Of a stretch of DNA of 11,984 nt, positions 1-8,700 are shown in pieces. The stretch is from Acanthamoeba lenticulata (taxonomy: Eukaryota > Discosea > Longamoebia > Acanthamoebidae). Under the pieces are notes generated by a model. That model was given only the letters and a program-made list of their open reading frames with translations, searched no databases and had not been told where the DNA came from. Each line of letters opens with the position of its first letter. Position 1 is the first letter of the stretch. Made by a program: the position numbers and the translations under genes. The stretch spans positions 1-11,984 of the forward strand of contig NAVB01004834.1 in assembly GCA_002179805.1 (NCBI GenBank), written 5' to 3'.

Positions 1-1046
1 TTTTTTTTGAATTAAAAGAAAATAAAATATAACGACCATAAAAATAGACCAAATACAACAAATAAAAACTGAAGCAGGAGGTACCAGGAGGTAAGTGACC
101 GCGTAGGCCGCACACCCCAGTCTCCCAAAAGTCCGTCTCTTCTTGCTCTTCGGTTTGTCTTTCCTCCTCTTCTTGTTCTTCTTGTACCTCACTTTGATCA
201 GGCTCCGTTACCGCGTTGGAAGTCTCCCCCTGAGGAATGAAATGCTCCGCATCCGCCTCCAAGAGGGTTTCATCAGCATGCCCCGGCTGCTGGCTGTCTG
301 CACCTTCGCTCGGCAAAGCTTTGATATCTTGTCCCTGGATCAAGCGTTTGAACAGATGGAGAAAGACCTGGTCGATCACCTTCCCAGCGTGTTTCATCCT
401 GTTACAGTGTTCAATCAGAAAACGGCACAACTCTGCGCGGTCGCTTGATTTGCACGCGTACCGCCGGCGGTTGGCATTTCTCCATGAGTTCTTGGCGTTG
501 ACGTCGCCGTCAACATCGATTCCAAGCAAGGTATCCATGTCGCCAGTTAGCGACGACAGGAATGCAATCAATGCTTGGCCCATCGACTCAGGCGAGCAAG
601 CATCAGCTTTGTGGTAGGCCAAAAAAGGCACTAGGTTCTTCAGGCGCTCTTCTGGTTGGGTAAACAGGAGCTCCTGGAAGACTTGCACAGGATGTTGCAC
701 TATCTTTGGTCCCGTTTGGGCATCAAAGCGGGAGCAAGCAGTGAACCGGCGCAGGTCGGACGGGGCAAGCGAAGAGTCGACATGGCTAAAGACAGTTGGG
801 TTGGTCGAGAAGAAGGGAAACAGCGAACGCACGTACAAGGCGCGCCATAGAGAGGGCAGGCTTGCAAGCACATGCCACTCAGTGCACACCTGCCTCACTC
901 TGACCCACACGCGTTAGTGCTCACCCTGGAGGGAGAGGGGGGGGGGAAGCAAGGCATAGAAGGCGAAATAACCTGGCCAGCTGCGGAATAGAGAGAAAGC
1001 AGAAAACGTGCGCCCAACACTCGGGAGGCAAGCCTACCTCGCCCAT
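1..1046 (-). CDS. F-box protein, two exons seen, 3' end off the window
   Basis: Likely substrate receptor of an SCF-type ubiquitin ligase, binding Skp1 through the F-box. Exon 1 is 1046-973 and exon 2 runs from 899 leftward; the intron 972-900 (73 bp) starts GTTATT and ends GGTCAG behind a CACTAAC branch site. Splicing is phase 2 and rebuilds one continuous F-box at residues 6-50: LPPECWAHVFCFLSIPQLAR joins VRQVCTEWHVLASLPSLWRA. This fits the family pattern (LPxE, FLxxxxLxRxRxVCxxWxxLAxxPSLWR). The rest, about residues 55-285, is largely helical with no repeat I recognise, so the substrate class is unknown. It ends in an acidic Glu/Gln stretch. The frame stays open to position 1, but the sequence turns AT-rich below about 115, where GTGTGC could be a donor, so the true 3' end is not visible. 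The ATG at 1046 is the first in-frame one before the F-box. Plus-strand ORFs over this span are shadows. Confidence 0.8.
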
Positions 1047-1372
1047 CCTTGTGCTGTTGTGTGTTGTGCGGAAAAAAAGAAGAAATAATTCGAGCTCAGT
1101 TAAAATTACGCAAATTAGCGACTGGAAAACCGGTCCGGAGCCACAAGGACCATCAGTAGTTTCCCAAAGGACGCACATAATGTTGCACTGAGGCTGCACG
1201 AGCGTTGATGGGTACGGCCATACTGCGCACCGCTTCCCTCCTCACCTCATCACCTTGCGTCCTTCGTTGTGATGTTAAGTAGTTTTCTGTAACTTTATTT
1301 GCCCACTAGCATGTGTCGTTCATCTGTTCGCAACTCTTCGGCACGCGTGACTTTCCATCCTCGACATCTGTC
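1047..1372. promoter_or_regulatory. Divergent intergenic region between F-box and SPOC genes
   Basis: These 326 bp separate two start codons that face away from each other, so the stretch should hold both promoters and both 5' leaders. I see no clear TATA box. An AT-rich patch (about 1070-1125) lies just upstream of the F-box gene, and another short one (about 1272-1300) lies upstream of the SPOC gene. An ATG at 1311 opens a 31-codon reading frame ending with TGA at 1404-1406, overlapping the chosen SPOC start at 1373. It would be an upstream ORF if transcription begins before 1311. No other gene was found here. Confidence 0.5.
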
Positions 1373-4300
1373 ATGTGGCGGTCCGAATTTGTACCCAAAA
1401 GCTTGACACAAACGACGGTGGTTGGTCGCCCTGTCCGGAAGGCCAAAACGGTTCAAGTTTTCAACCGACGTCAGGCTATTACCCAGCAGCGTTTACAAAA
1501 GCAGCAAATAATTGGCTACTTCGATGAGGAAAATATTTTCATGCGTTTTCTTCTTTTGTGCCGACCAAAAGCCAGCACCGCGTGCCCGCTCCCGCGACAA
1601 CGACAACGATTAGGGCTGCGCATACAACGTCCTCCCACATACAACACTTTGATCCTGTGGCAAGTTTTCGGATTACTTCGCAGACGAACCGTGGCAGAGC
1701 GGCAACCACGCCTGAAATCGTTGAATCTGATTTGCATTAGCGATGCAGGCCTCTAGAGGCAACATCAATTTAAATCTTACCATCTCCCATGCCGACAGGG
1801 AGCAAGCGAAAGCCAAAATGTATGTCGCCTCTAGCATTAAGTGTTGCAATTCATGAATTTGATCTCTAATTGGAGGAATTTATGGCAGCGTCGATTACAT
1901 GAAGGCACAGGCCAAGCTTGCTTTGGGCAAAGAGTTAGATCCTTCCGACATCATCCCCTTTGTGGACCAGGTATGCGTTGAAACCTACTGCAATGGCCCG
2001 CATGTAAGTGCCAACTGTACTGTGCAGGTGGAAGAGGATGACTACATGGGGGCTAAGAGCAACGAGGACTACCATGCCGCCATCACAGCGCGGCTCCATT
2101 ACATTGAAATGCAACTTCAAGTCGTCTCGTTCCAGCTGTATCCAGCAGTGATGGCAGCGACTAGACAGGTTCGTCTGACTCCGCTAGTAAGGATCCGCAG
2201 CGGTTAACCTGAGCTGAGCAGTTGCCGTCACGTGCACCGGGCTCCCCCACACCGAGCACGCACCCGCCTGAAATCGTTGGTCTAGCGCCTACACAGACCG
2301 CAGCCTCCGCTGACTCAGCGAGGCTTGCCTCGGCGCTCTCCCAACCTCCTGCTCCGCGAAGAACCGCCGGTACACAAGCCAAGGCAACTGCCTCTTCCAC
2401 CACGCAGGCCACAACTGCCCGCCCGACAGCACAACCTTCCTTCCGGAATCAGGGTACACCGTCACCTGCGCCTTCTGCTCCGCAGACTCAGATGCAACAC
2501 CCGCAGCCGTCGCACTCGCCGATTAGTTTCCGTCACCACGTCTTTATGCCACCACCTGGCTCGTCGATGGCGTCAGCTCCTCCTTCTGCAGGCCAAGCTT
2601 CGGTGTCGAAAGCGGTAGCCATGCCACCGGGGACGCCCTCGCCCTCTTCTTCTCCTGCCAGTAATCCAGCGCTACGCCCTGCTACCAACGGCAACAACGT
2701 GCGGCCCAATGGACCCTTGCCTTCCGCCACCACCACCTCCACGACACATACGACTGCGGCAGCAGCGACGACCATCAACAGCCGCAGTCAGTTGCTGACC
2801 ACTGCTTCGAATGCGAGGCCTAGCCATGCTAAGGACGCGGACATGGAGCAGTACTTCTGGTCTAAGGTATTTTGACTACGGTCTTCTCACCTGTTACACT
2901 TGCGATTTCAAGGTAAACTGACTTGAGTTCGATCAGCTCGATGTGCTTCGAGCCACGTTTAGCTCTACACTGGCTACTCTCATCAGGCGCGTCGAGACTT
3001 TACAGGCTGAAAATAGCGCGAACATGATGACGGTTCAGCGCAAGATGGTCCCGACTATGCCGCCAGATCAGCTCAAACCCCTGCACACGCAGTGGAACGT
3101 CCTCAACAGCCATAAGAGTCAGCTCAAGGCACTACTGGACCGCATGCACGTCTATCTGAAGTTCTTCAACTTTACGCCCAGTAATCACATCTTTGATAAA
3201 GGTGCTTCGTTACCTCCCTTCCCCAGCCGCAAGCTCGATTAGATCCAACAATTGATCTCTCCCTCACAGACCCGGACATGTACTTGGTGAATATCTGCGA
3301 GATGCAGTTTCAGTACTGGACTCAGCAGAGCGGTGGTGAGGCTTTTTCGCTCAGAGGTCCCAACTCGGCCCCGCATCCTGTTCAACCACAACAGCACGTC
3401 GTGAGCACCACTACTTCGCTTCGCGGACCGGCACCGCCCCGCACTCCGCTGCTCTATGGCACCAGCTCGTCGAACACAATGAGCACAATGGCGCAGATGC
3501 CTGTTACGTCTGGATTCGGCTCTGGGCCGAGGGAGGTTTTAGCCAACGCATCGGCGAATCTGCCTGTGATGACGTCCACGACAACGACAAGATCAAATCG
3601 GGTCGGCATGTCGCCCTTGTCCGCTTCCTCGACGACTGCAACGACAGCGAACAACATGCCTCGAATACCGCCTGGAACGTTACCATACAGCTCCAGCGAC
3701 GACCTTTTGCGGCGTGATCTGCATGCGGTCCGAGAAGAAGTTGAGGAGCTTCGTCGGCAACTGATTGAACGCGAGACCGAGATCACTCGACTCAAGACCC
3801 AGAAGCGAGACTGGAAGACTCGCTACCTCGAGCTCGCCCTCAAGCGTCACAACAAGGCTGCCACAGCAGCGTCAGCAACCGCAGTTGCCTCTGCTTCGGC
3901 GCCAGGCTGGGACAGCAGCCTATTGCCGATCTCGACGCCCGCTTCCGACGCGGAGCTCATGTTATCGACGTTGTCCTCGCTTCCTCCTCCTTTGGTACTC
4001 ATCGACTCTCGGCCGAAGTCGCCTCTGTCGTCGTCCTCTGACTCGCGACCTACGTCCCCGCTCGCGCTTTCACCCTCGAACGGGTCTGCCTCTACAACCT
4101 CATCAGCTCTTGCACTTGCGCGCGCGTCCTCGCCTTCACATTCGACATCTTCGTCTTCAGCACCAAGCGCACTCGCCAGTGCGCTGCTGTGGCGAGGGGC
4201 TGTCTCGCCCAATTGGCTCGCCAACAGCGACGCCAAGATCATGCTGGAGATTCATCTGACTTCCCCACCTCCGTCTGGTCTACTTCGGTAAGGCACTCGC

Positions 4301-5621
4301 TGTGCGCATCTTTCCTCCTTCTGCTCACTAAAGTGGCATGAATTCTCGGATGTGCACGCGTAGAGAGGCGCAAGGCTGGCCGTCGACCATCCAATTGAAG
4401 GGCATATGCCCACGCAAGGATGCGCTCAGCGTTATCGGGCGCTGCCGATCCAGGGTAGACAACTCCCGCCTCCCATGGGTGTGGTTTAGTACTAACCTTC
4501 CCTCGCCCCGGCGCACACAACAGCTGGTGGTGAGCCTCACGCATGTGGGCGACCTCGAAAGCGCCAAGTGCCTCTCGCGCGTATATCGCAGCTTGCGCAA
4601 GGCCGACAAGGTTTTTGGCCCTTCCTTGGTTTTGGTAGACTTTCTATTCATCATTTGCAATGAAACATCCCTCCACGTCCAGGTGGGGATTGGAGATAGC
4701 ATCCCGGGGAGGATGCTGTTGGTCGAGCCTATTCCTTCGGATCAGAACGAGTTTAAGCTTCAGGGCTACATCCTGCTCAGCACACAAGCGGGGGTCCGAC
4801 CCCGGGCGGATCACTTGAAGTTGGACCAAAACATGCCCAAGCTTCTCGAGAAGAAGAAGAACAACAACGAAAGGAGGACGAAGGAAGAGGAAGAGGAGGT
4901 GGGAGAAGAAGAGGAAGGAGTGACGGGTAGCGCTGCGCCTCCACAACTCGAGGCGGAGATGATGGGCGAAGTGGAAAAGAAGGAAGAAAAGAACTACAAG
5001 GAAGAGGATGGGGAGTACGAGGACGAGGAAGAGGAAGAAGAGGAAGATCCGTTGATGAACCACAGACGAAAGGCTAAGAGGCGCTGCGTGAAGAGGACAA
5101 CACAGAGACAGAAGCGCAATCCAGTCGTCGATGACGGTGATGATGATGACGATGATGATGAAGACTACAAGGAAGAGGCGGTGGACACTATGGAAGACGG
5201 GGAGCCTCAACCGCGGAAGAACATCACGGAGCAGGCGAGCGAGGAGCAGGAAGAATCGAAAGAGAAGGAGGAAGAGAAAGGGGAAGAGCAGGCGCAAGAG
5301 AAGAAGGGAGAGGAGGGAGAAGAGGTAAAAGGGAAGCCAAAGCGGAAAAGAAAGCGAAGGTGGATCACTGAAGAAGAGCCCAGTGACGATCAAGAGGACG
5401 AGGAGGCACCGGCCGAGACGGCACAGGAGGCCTCCGAAGAGGATGAAGAGCAAGCTCAAGAAGAGAAGGGGAAGGTCAGGGAGGAGGCCGACGCAGAGTC
5501 CGACATCGAAGCAGCACTTGAAACCTCGGTGGAGCTCCGAGAAGACAAGGCGCCCCGACGGAGGCTGCGCAAGAAGAGGCAGAACAAGAAGACTAAGAGG
5601 CCCAGGCTGGAAGCCAAGTGA
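1373..5621 (+). CDS. SPOC-domain nuclear protein with acidic/basic tail, about 10 exons
   Basis: Model exons: 1373-1544, 1741-1819, 1889-1970, 2028-2168, 2222-2866, 2937-3201, 3270-4287, 4364-4454, 4524-4610, 4683-5621, giving about 1,172 residues. Every junction keeps frame and uses GT...AG. From residue 84 on the model is firm; the first intron is uncertain. In order: a helical N-terminal part (about 60-158), a Pro/Ser/Thr/Ala-rich linker (159-360), a second helical part (about 362-480, including WSKLDVLRATFSSTL), another low-complexity linker, a coiled coil (about 604-660, LRRQLIERETEITRLK), a SPOC domain (about 767-900), and a KEKE-like tail with basic clusters (KRKRKRR and RRRLRKKRQNKKTKR) that look like nuclear localisation signals. 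SPOC proteins (Spen/SHARP, PHF3, DIDO) bind phosphorylated peptides such as the RNA polymerase II CTD, or corepressors, so a role in transcription or RNA processing is inferred. I see no RRM, PHD or TFIIS-type domain. The two helical regions are not recognised. Confidence 0.75.
1545..1740 (+). other. Uncertain first intron or alternative exon of the SPOC gene
   Basis: The simplest model that keeps frame is one 196-bp intron from GTTTTC at 1545 to CATTAG at 1740, joining ...DEENIFM to PMQASRG. However, a different frame is open across 1576-1737, encodes a Thr/Ala-rich peptide (HRVPAPATTTT) and sits right behind a pyrimidine tract and CCAG that look like a 3' splice site (1545-1575). That stretch may be a real or alternative exon. 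A start at the ATG at 1743 would avoid the question altogether. I favour the single intron because its phases close without further assumptions. Confidence 0.4.
4184..4821 (+). other. SPOC domain, split over four exons
   Basis: Domain region of the preceding gene, about residues 767-906. It opens with LLWRGAVS (the Trp-x-Gly start of SPOC), continues with the strand pair PSTIQLKGI and LSVIGRC (compare the LPxxLxVxGRI step of the family), then a Ser-Arg-LVVSL strand, a helix (AKCLSRVYRSLRKADK), and the closing MLLVEPIP strand (the YLIPL step). Three introns had to be removed: 4288-4363, 4455-4523 and 4611-4682. The last two are multiples of three without stops, so an unspliced reading hides them. 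For the first, an acceptor at 4363 (GCGTAG) was preferred over AAAG at 4331 because the ACTAA branch site lies too close to the latter; both keep phase. Assigned from topology and motifs, not from a profile search. Confidence 0.65.
4850..5615 (+). repeat. Low-complexity purine-rich Glu/Lys tail of the SPOC gene
   Basis: About 250 codons made almost only of Glu, Lys, Asp, Arg and Gln, with the coding strand strongly purine-rich. It includes a (GAT)n tract at about 5138-5163 encoding an Asp run. The encoded tail should be disordered and highly charged, alternating acidic blocks with basic clusters. The strand bias leaves a spurious 374-codon Leu/Phe/Val-rich reading frame on the other strand (5768-4644). 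Confidence 0.8.
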
Positions 5622-5674
5622 TCTGGCTGTCTGGCTTACATGTTCGGCAATGTACAGGTGAAATAGAGAGATAT

Positions 5675-5701
5675 CGTTGGCAGCTAACAGACCTGCCAAC
5701 G
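5675..5701. other. Perfect inverted repeat between the SPOC and CLU genes
   Basis: Arms CGTTGGCAG (5675-5683) and CTGCCAACG (5693-5701) pair perfectly over 9 bp around a 9-base loop, 54 bp past the SPOC stop and 92 bp before the next start codon. In RNA it would form a stable hairpin in the 3' UTR of the SPOC transcript. As DNA it could be a dyad-symmetric protein site. The sequence is clear; the function is unknown. Confidence 0.55.
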
Positions 5702-5792
5702 CGCTACATCCGCCTGGTGATTGGTGGCATGGCTTGATTGTGGGGCCAATAACAGCCGTCGTCCACAATTAATTAAGGGAGAAAAAAAGGAA
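5702..5792 (+). promoter_or_regulatory. Probable promoter and 5' leader of the FH3-CLU gene
   Basis: Ninety-one bases lie between the hairpin and the start codon. A CCAAT motif stands at 5746-5750 and an inverted one (ATTGG) at 5720-5724, followed by an A/T-rich stretch (5767-5793). An out-of-frame ATG at 5730 stops after two codons. With the preceding gene only 171 bp away, the promoter must be compact or lie partly in the upstream 3' UTR. No mapped transcript start was available. Confidence 0.35.
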
Positions 5793-8700
5793 ATGTTTGC
5801 AGAAACACTGTCGCGCCCATCTTTGTCGGTGGGGGCGAACGCCTTGCCCGAGAAGATGGATGAAGAGGGGAGCTCCAGCGCAGTACGTCTTTTGGCATTC
5901 GATTTGAATTATTTTTTTTTTAAGGACGCTCACTGATTATGACGCGGTAGCCCGTGGAGCACCCGCTGTACTGGGTGAACGTGCTGCATGAGCGGGTCGA
6001 AGTCGACCAGCTGCGGCGACTGCAGTCAATTCTGCGGTCGGGCTCGTCCGACGAATGGATAGACCAGTTTATTCGAGTGGGTGGTCTCGCCGCCCTGTTT
6101 GACGTGCATGAAAACCTCTTCTGGCGGTATGGCCCTCCCCCCCTCCCCGCGAAAGAACGAAAACGACAAGCTTGCCATTTGATATATCAACAAGAAAGAA
6201 CGAATTGCGTCACGCGCTGACTGTGTCTGCGCAGGCTGTACTACAACGACTCCAAGGGCGACAAAGAGCATATTGAGCGCTCCGTCGACGAAAAGACGAT
6301 GTTTGTGGCGTGCACCGACTGCTTCGTCCCCATCTTCAGCAGTGCCTCCGGCATGAGTGCGGTGCTCAAGGGCAACCGAAGCCAGGTCCAGGAGCAAGTC
6401 GAGCAGCTCGTACTGTCGCTAGCCAGCAAGGAACAAGAGGCGCGCGAGAAGGCCCTGTGGGCCGTGATCCGCATCGTGGGCGTCGCGACGCCCGTCGACC
6501 AACGCGGCCGGCTTCGGCTCGCCGAGATGGCGCAGAGTCTCTGGGAGGGACTCGGTTCGCTGCAAATTCTGCTCGAAGAGAAAAACATCTACGCGCCGCT
6601 GGTCAGCCTCATCCGCGAGGCTCGCGGCCCGCGCGCGCTGGCCGTGGCGGGCCATGTGCTGGAGCTGATCTCGCTGGCGCTGGACGGGCTCCACCCAGAG
6701 ATCGTCTCCCACGAGCATATCTACGCGCGCAACAAGCTGCGACACGGCTTCTTTAGCGCTGGTCTCACGCTTGAGATGGAGAAGCGGGCCCTGCAGAGCG
6801 AGGTTCGTGCACGCGCGTCACGTGTTCATGTCAGGCCGCGGCCTTGGGTTTGCCTCACGGACGGTGGTTGTGATGGTGATGACGACTGGTGCAGGCCTTG
6901 GCCGATCCGGATGCGCTGGTGATCTACGCTGAGGCGCTCAAGAAGTGGAACTACAGCCGCGCCCGCGACGAGAAATACTCGGCCGCACTGGGCCGGCAAC
7001 AGCCTCCACCGCCGCCGCCACCGCTTCCAACTGTGGATTGCGCCGTCGCAGGCGAATTCGACACCGCCACCATCACCACCACCGCTGGTGCAGCGGAGCA
7101 CGATGACTCACCAGCGGACCACAGCCAAGAGTTGTCCAACCTGGACGCTTACTCGTTTTGCGGGACTGATGCCACTGCGCCACTAACAACAGTAGCCGGC
7201 AGTCAGCGCCAGAAGGAAAGACCATGGCTGCGGCATTCGCGGCCGAGTCAGGCGGGGAAGACCAGCCACACGCCAACGCCAACGCCAACGCCGACGCCGA
7301 CGCCGACGCTGACGCTGACGCCGACGCCGACGTTGCAGTCCGGAGCGCAGGCACAGGTGCAGTCAAAGCCACAGCCCAGCAAAACGACCGTAGTGGTTAC
7401 GGCGGCGTCCGGCGACGACCCGCCCGCATCGGTGCCACAAGTCCGGCAGCCCACAACCCCGACGAAGACCGCCGTGCCAAAGGCTGTCGAGGCCGCGTCA
7501 AAGACTTTGGGGGAAGAACCCATTAGCATCGAGGAGCGTAAGAAGCGGCGAGGCATGCTGGATGAGGACGAGGACGATCCGCTGTTGAACAACTACAGGG
7601 TGGACCTGGGCCAGGGCGACACCAACTATGTCCTCTGCGCCGACGAGTTTGTCGAGCCAGAGACCGACCGGCCGCCGACTCGGACTCGACCTAGCAAGCC
7701 GGTTGTACCCGTCGAGCCAGAAGACATCTACGCCCTGGCGGGCCTTGACCTCAGCGAGCCGCTCGCCACCAGCGTCCACCGAGGCCGCGGCGACTCGGCC
7801 TATGCCGACGACGAGGTCGACCTCAACCAGGTCAACAATAAGGACGACGACAACAATCATGAAGAGCAAGACGACGAGGAGCCGAGCGTCGTGGTGGACA
7901 GCTACGTGTCAATCAGCTTGCCCGAGCCTGGCCCGGGCGGCTGGCTGCAGGCCGGCCGGGAGAGCAGCAAGCCCGAACGGGCGTCCGTCCGGGGCGGCGG
8001 CTTTCTGGGCCGCTATCGCAGTGATGACGTGCTGGCGGCGACGGTTGCCGCGAAGACGGCCGAGTCAAGCACGACGTCGCCAGTGACGGGCAACCGGCGC
8101 CGGCGCGGGGCCGTGAGCTTCATGGGACTCCAGCAGCTGCAGCAACGCCAGACCGACGGTGGCGTCAACTACACGCCGCCGCCGAGGCCCGAGCCCGCGG
8201 AGAGCCCGGTCGTCGTCGACGACGCAGCTACTGCGGCGCCTGCGCCTATTAGACGGCCGGCCGACCCGTATCTCTACCTCGACTTCCTGGTCTCGGGCTC
8301 GACGGCGCGCCCACTCGGCAAGGCGTCGTCGTCCCCGGCGCTGGGACACGTCAAGGAAGACGCTTCGGACGAGTCGCCGCAGGCCTCGAGCGGAGGCAAG
8401 AACCGCGCGCTGGCATCATCGCAGGGCCCGCTGTACTCGGTCATGCGGCGGCAGCAACTCGAGGTCCAGCAGAAGCGGCAGCTCCAGCTCAACGCCTCGC
8501 GCGAGGCCATCGCGACGCTCTCGGCTTCGGCGCTCTCGGCGTCCTCGACGTCGTCAACCGACTCGACGACGGCGTTGGCAACCGGCGGCTCTTCGATCTC
8601 GCGCATCAGCACCATGCAATCAACGCCCCAAGGTCTCTCCCTCAGCCATCTCCTGCCCTCACCTCACCTTCATGGCGCTGCTGACGTCAGCCTGACGTGT

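Noticed and set aside
143..850. Plus-strand ORFs at the left end, one starting with a hydrophobic run that looks like a signal or membrane segment
   Set aside because: They lie antisense to the F-box gene; the hydrophobic run is the reverse of its Glu/Gln-rich tail.
928..946. G-run considered as a G-quadruplex
   Set aside because: One long G run without four separated G tracts, within the F-box gene's intron; on the sense strand it is simply the C-rich pyrimidine tract.
1748..1759. 12-bp palindrome GCCTCTAGAGGC
   Set aside because: A single short palindrome inside probable coding sequence; no second copy or context that gives it meaning.
4644..5768. 374-codon minus-strand ORF resembling a Leu/Phe-rich membrane protein
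   Set aside because: It mirrors the Glu/Lys codons of the SPOC tail; it has no family motif and crosses spliced introns of the plus-strand gene.
5883..5950. Poly-T tract followed by a short hairpin-like sequence, considered as a terminator
   Set aside because: It is the first intron of the FH3-CLU gene (GTACGT...GGTAG), and splicing joins exon 1 to the FH3-like domain in phase 0.
7270..7333. Short regular repeats considered as a CRISPR-like array
   Set aside because: Six-base tandem units without spacers, in a spliced eukaryotic gene; this is a coding minisatellite.
7224..7526. Plus-strand ORF with Asn-Ala/Asp-Ala repeats resembling a surface repeat antigen
   Set aside because: It is a frame shadow of the Thr-Pro minisatellite inside the FH3-CLU gene.
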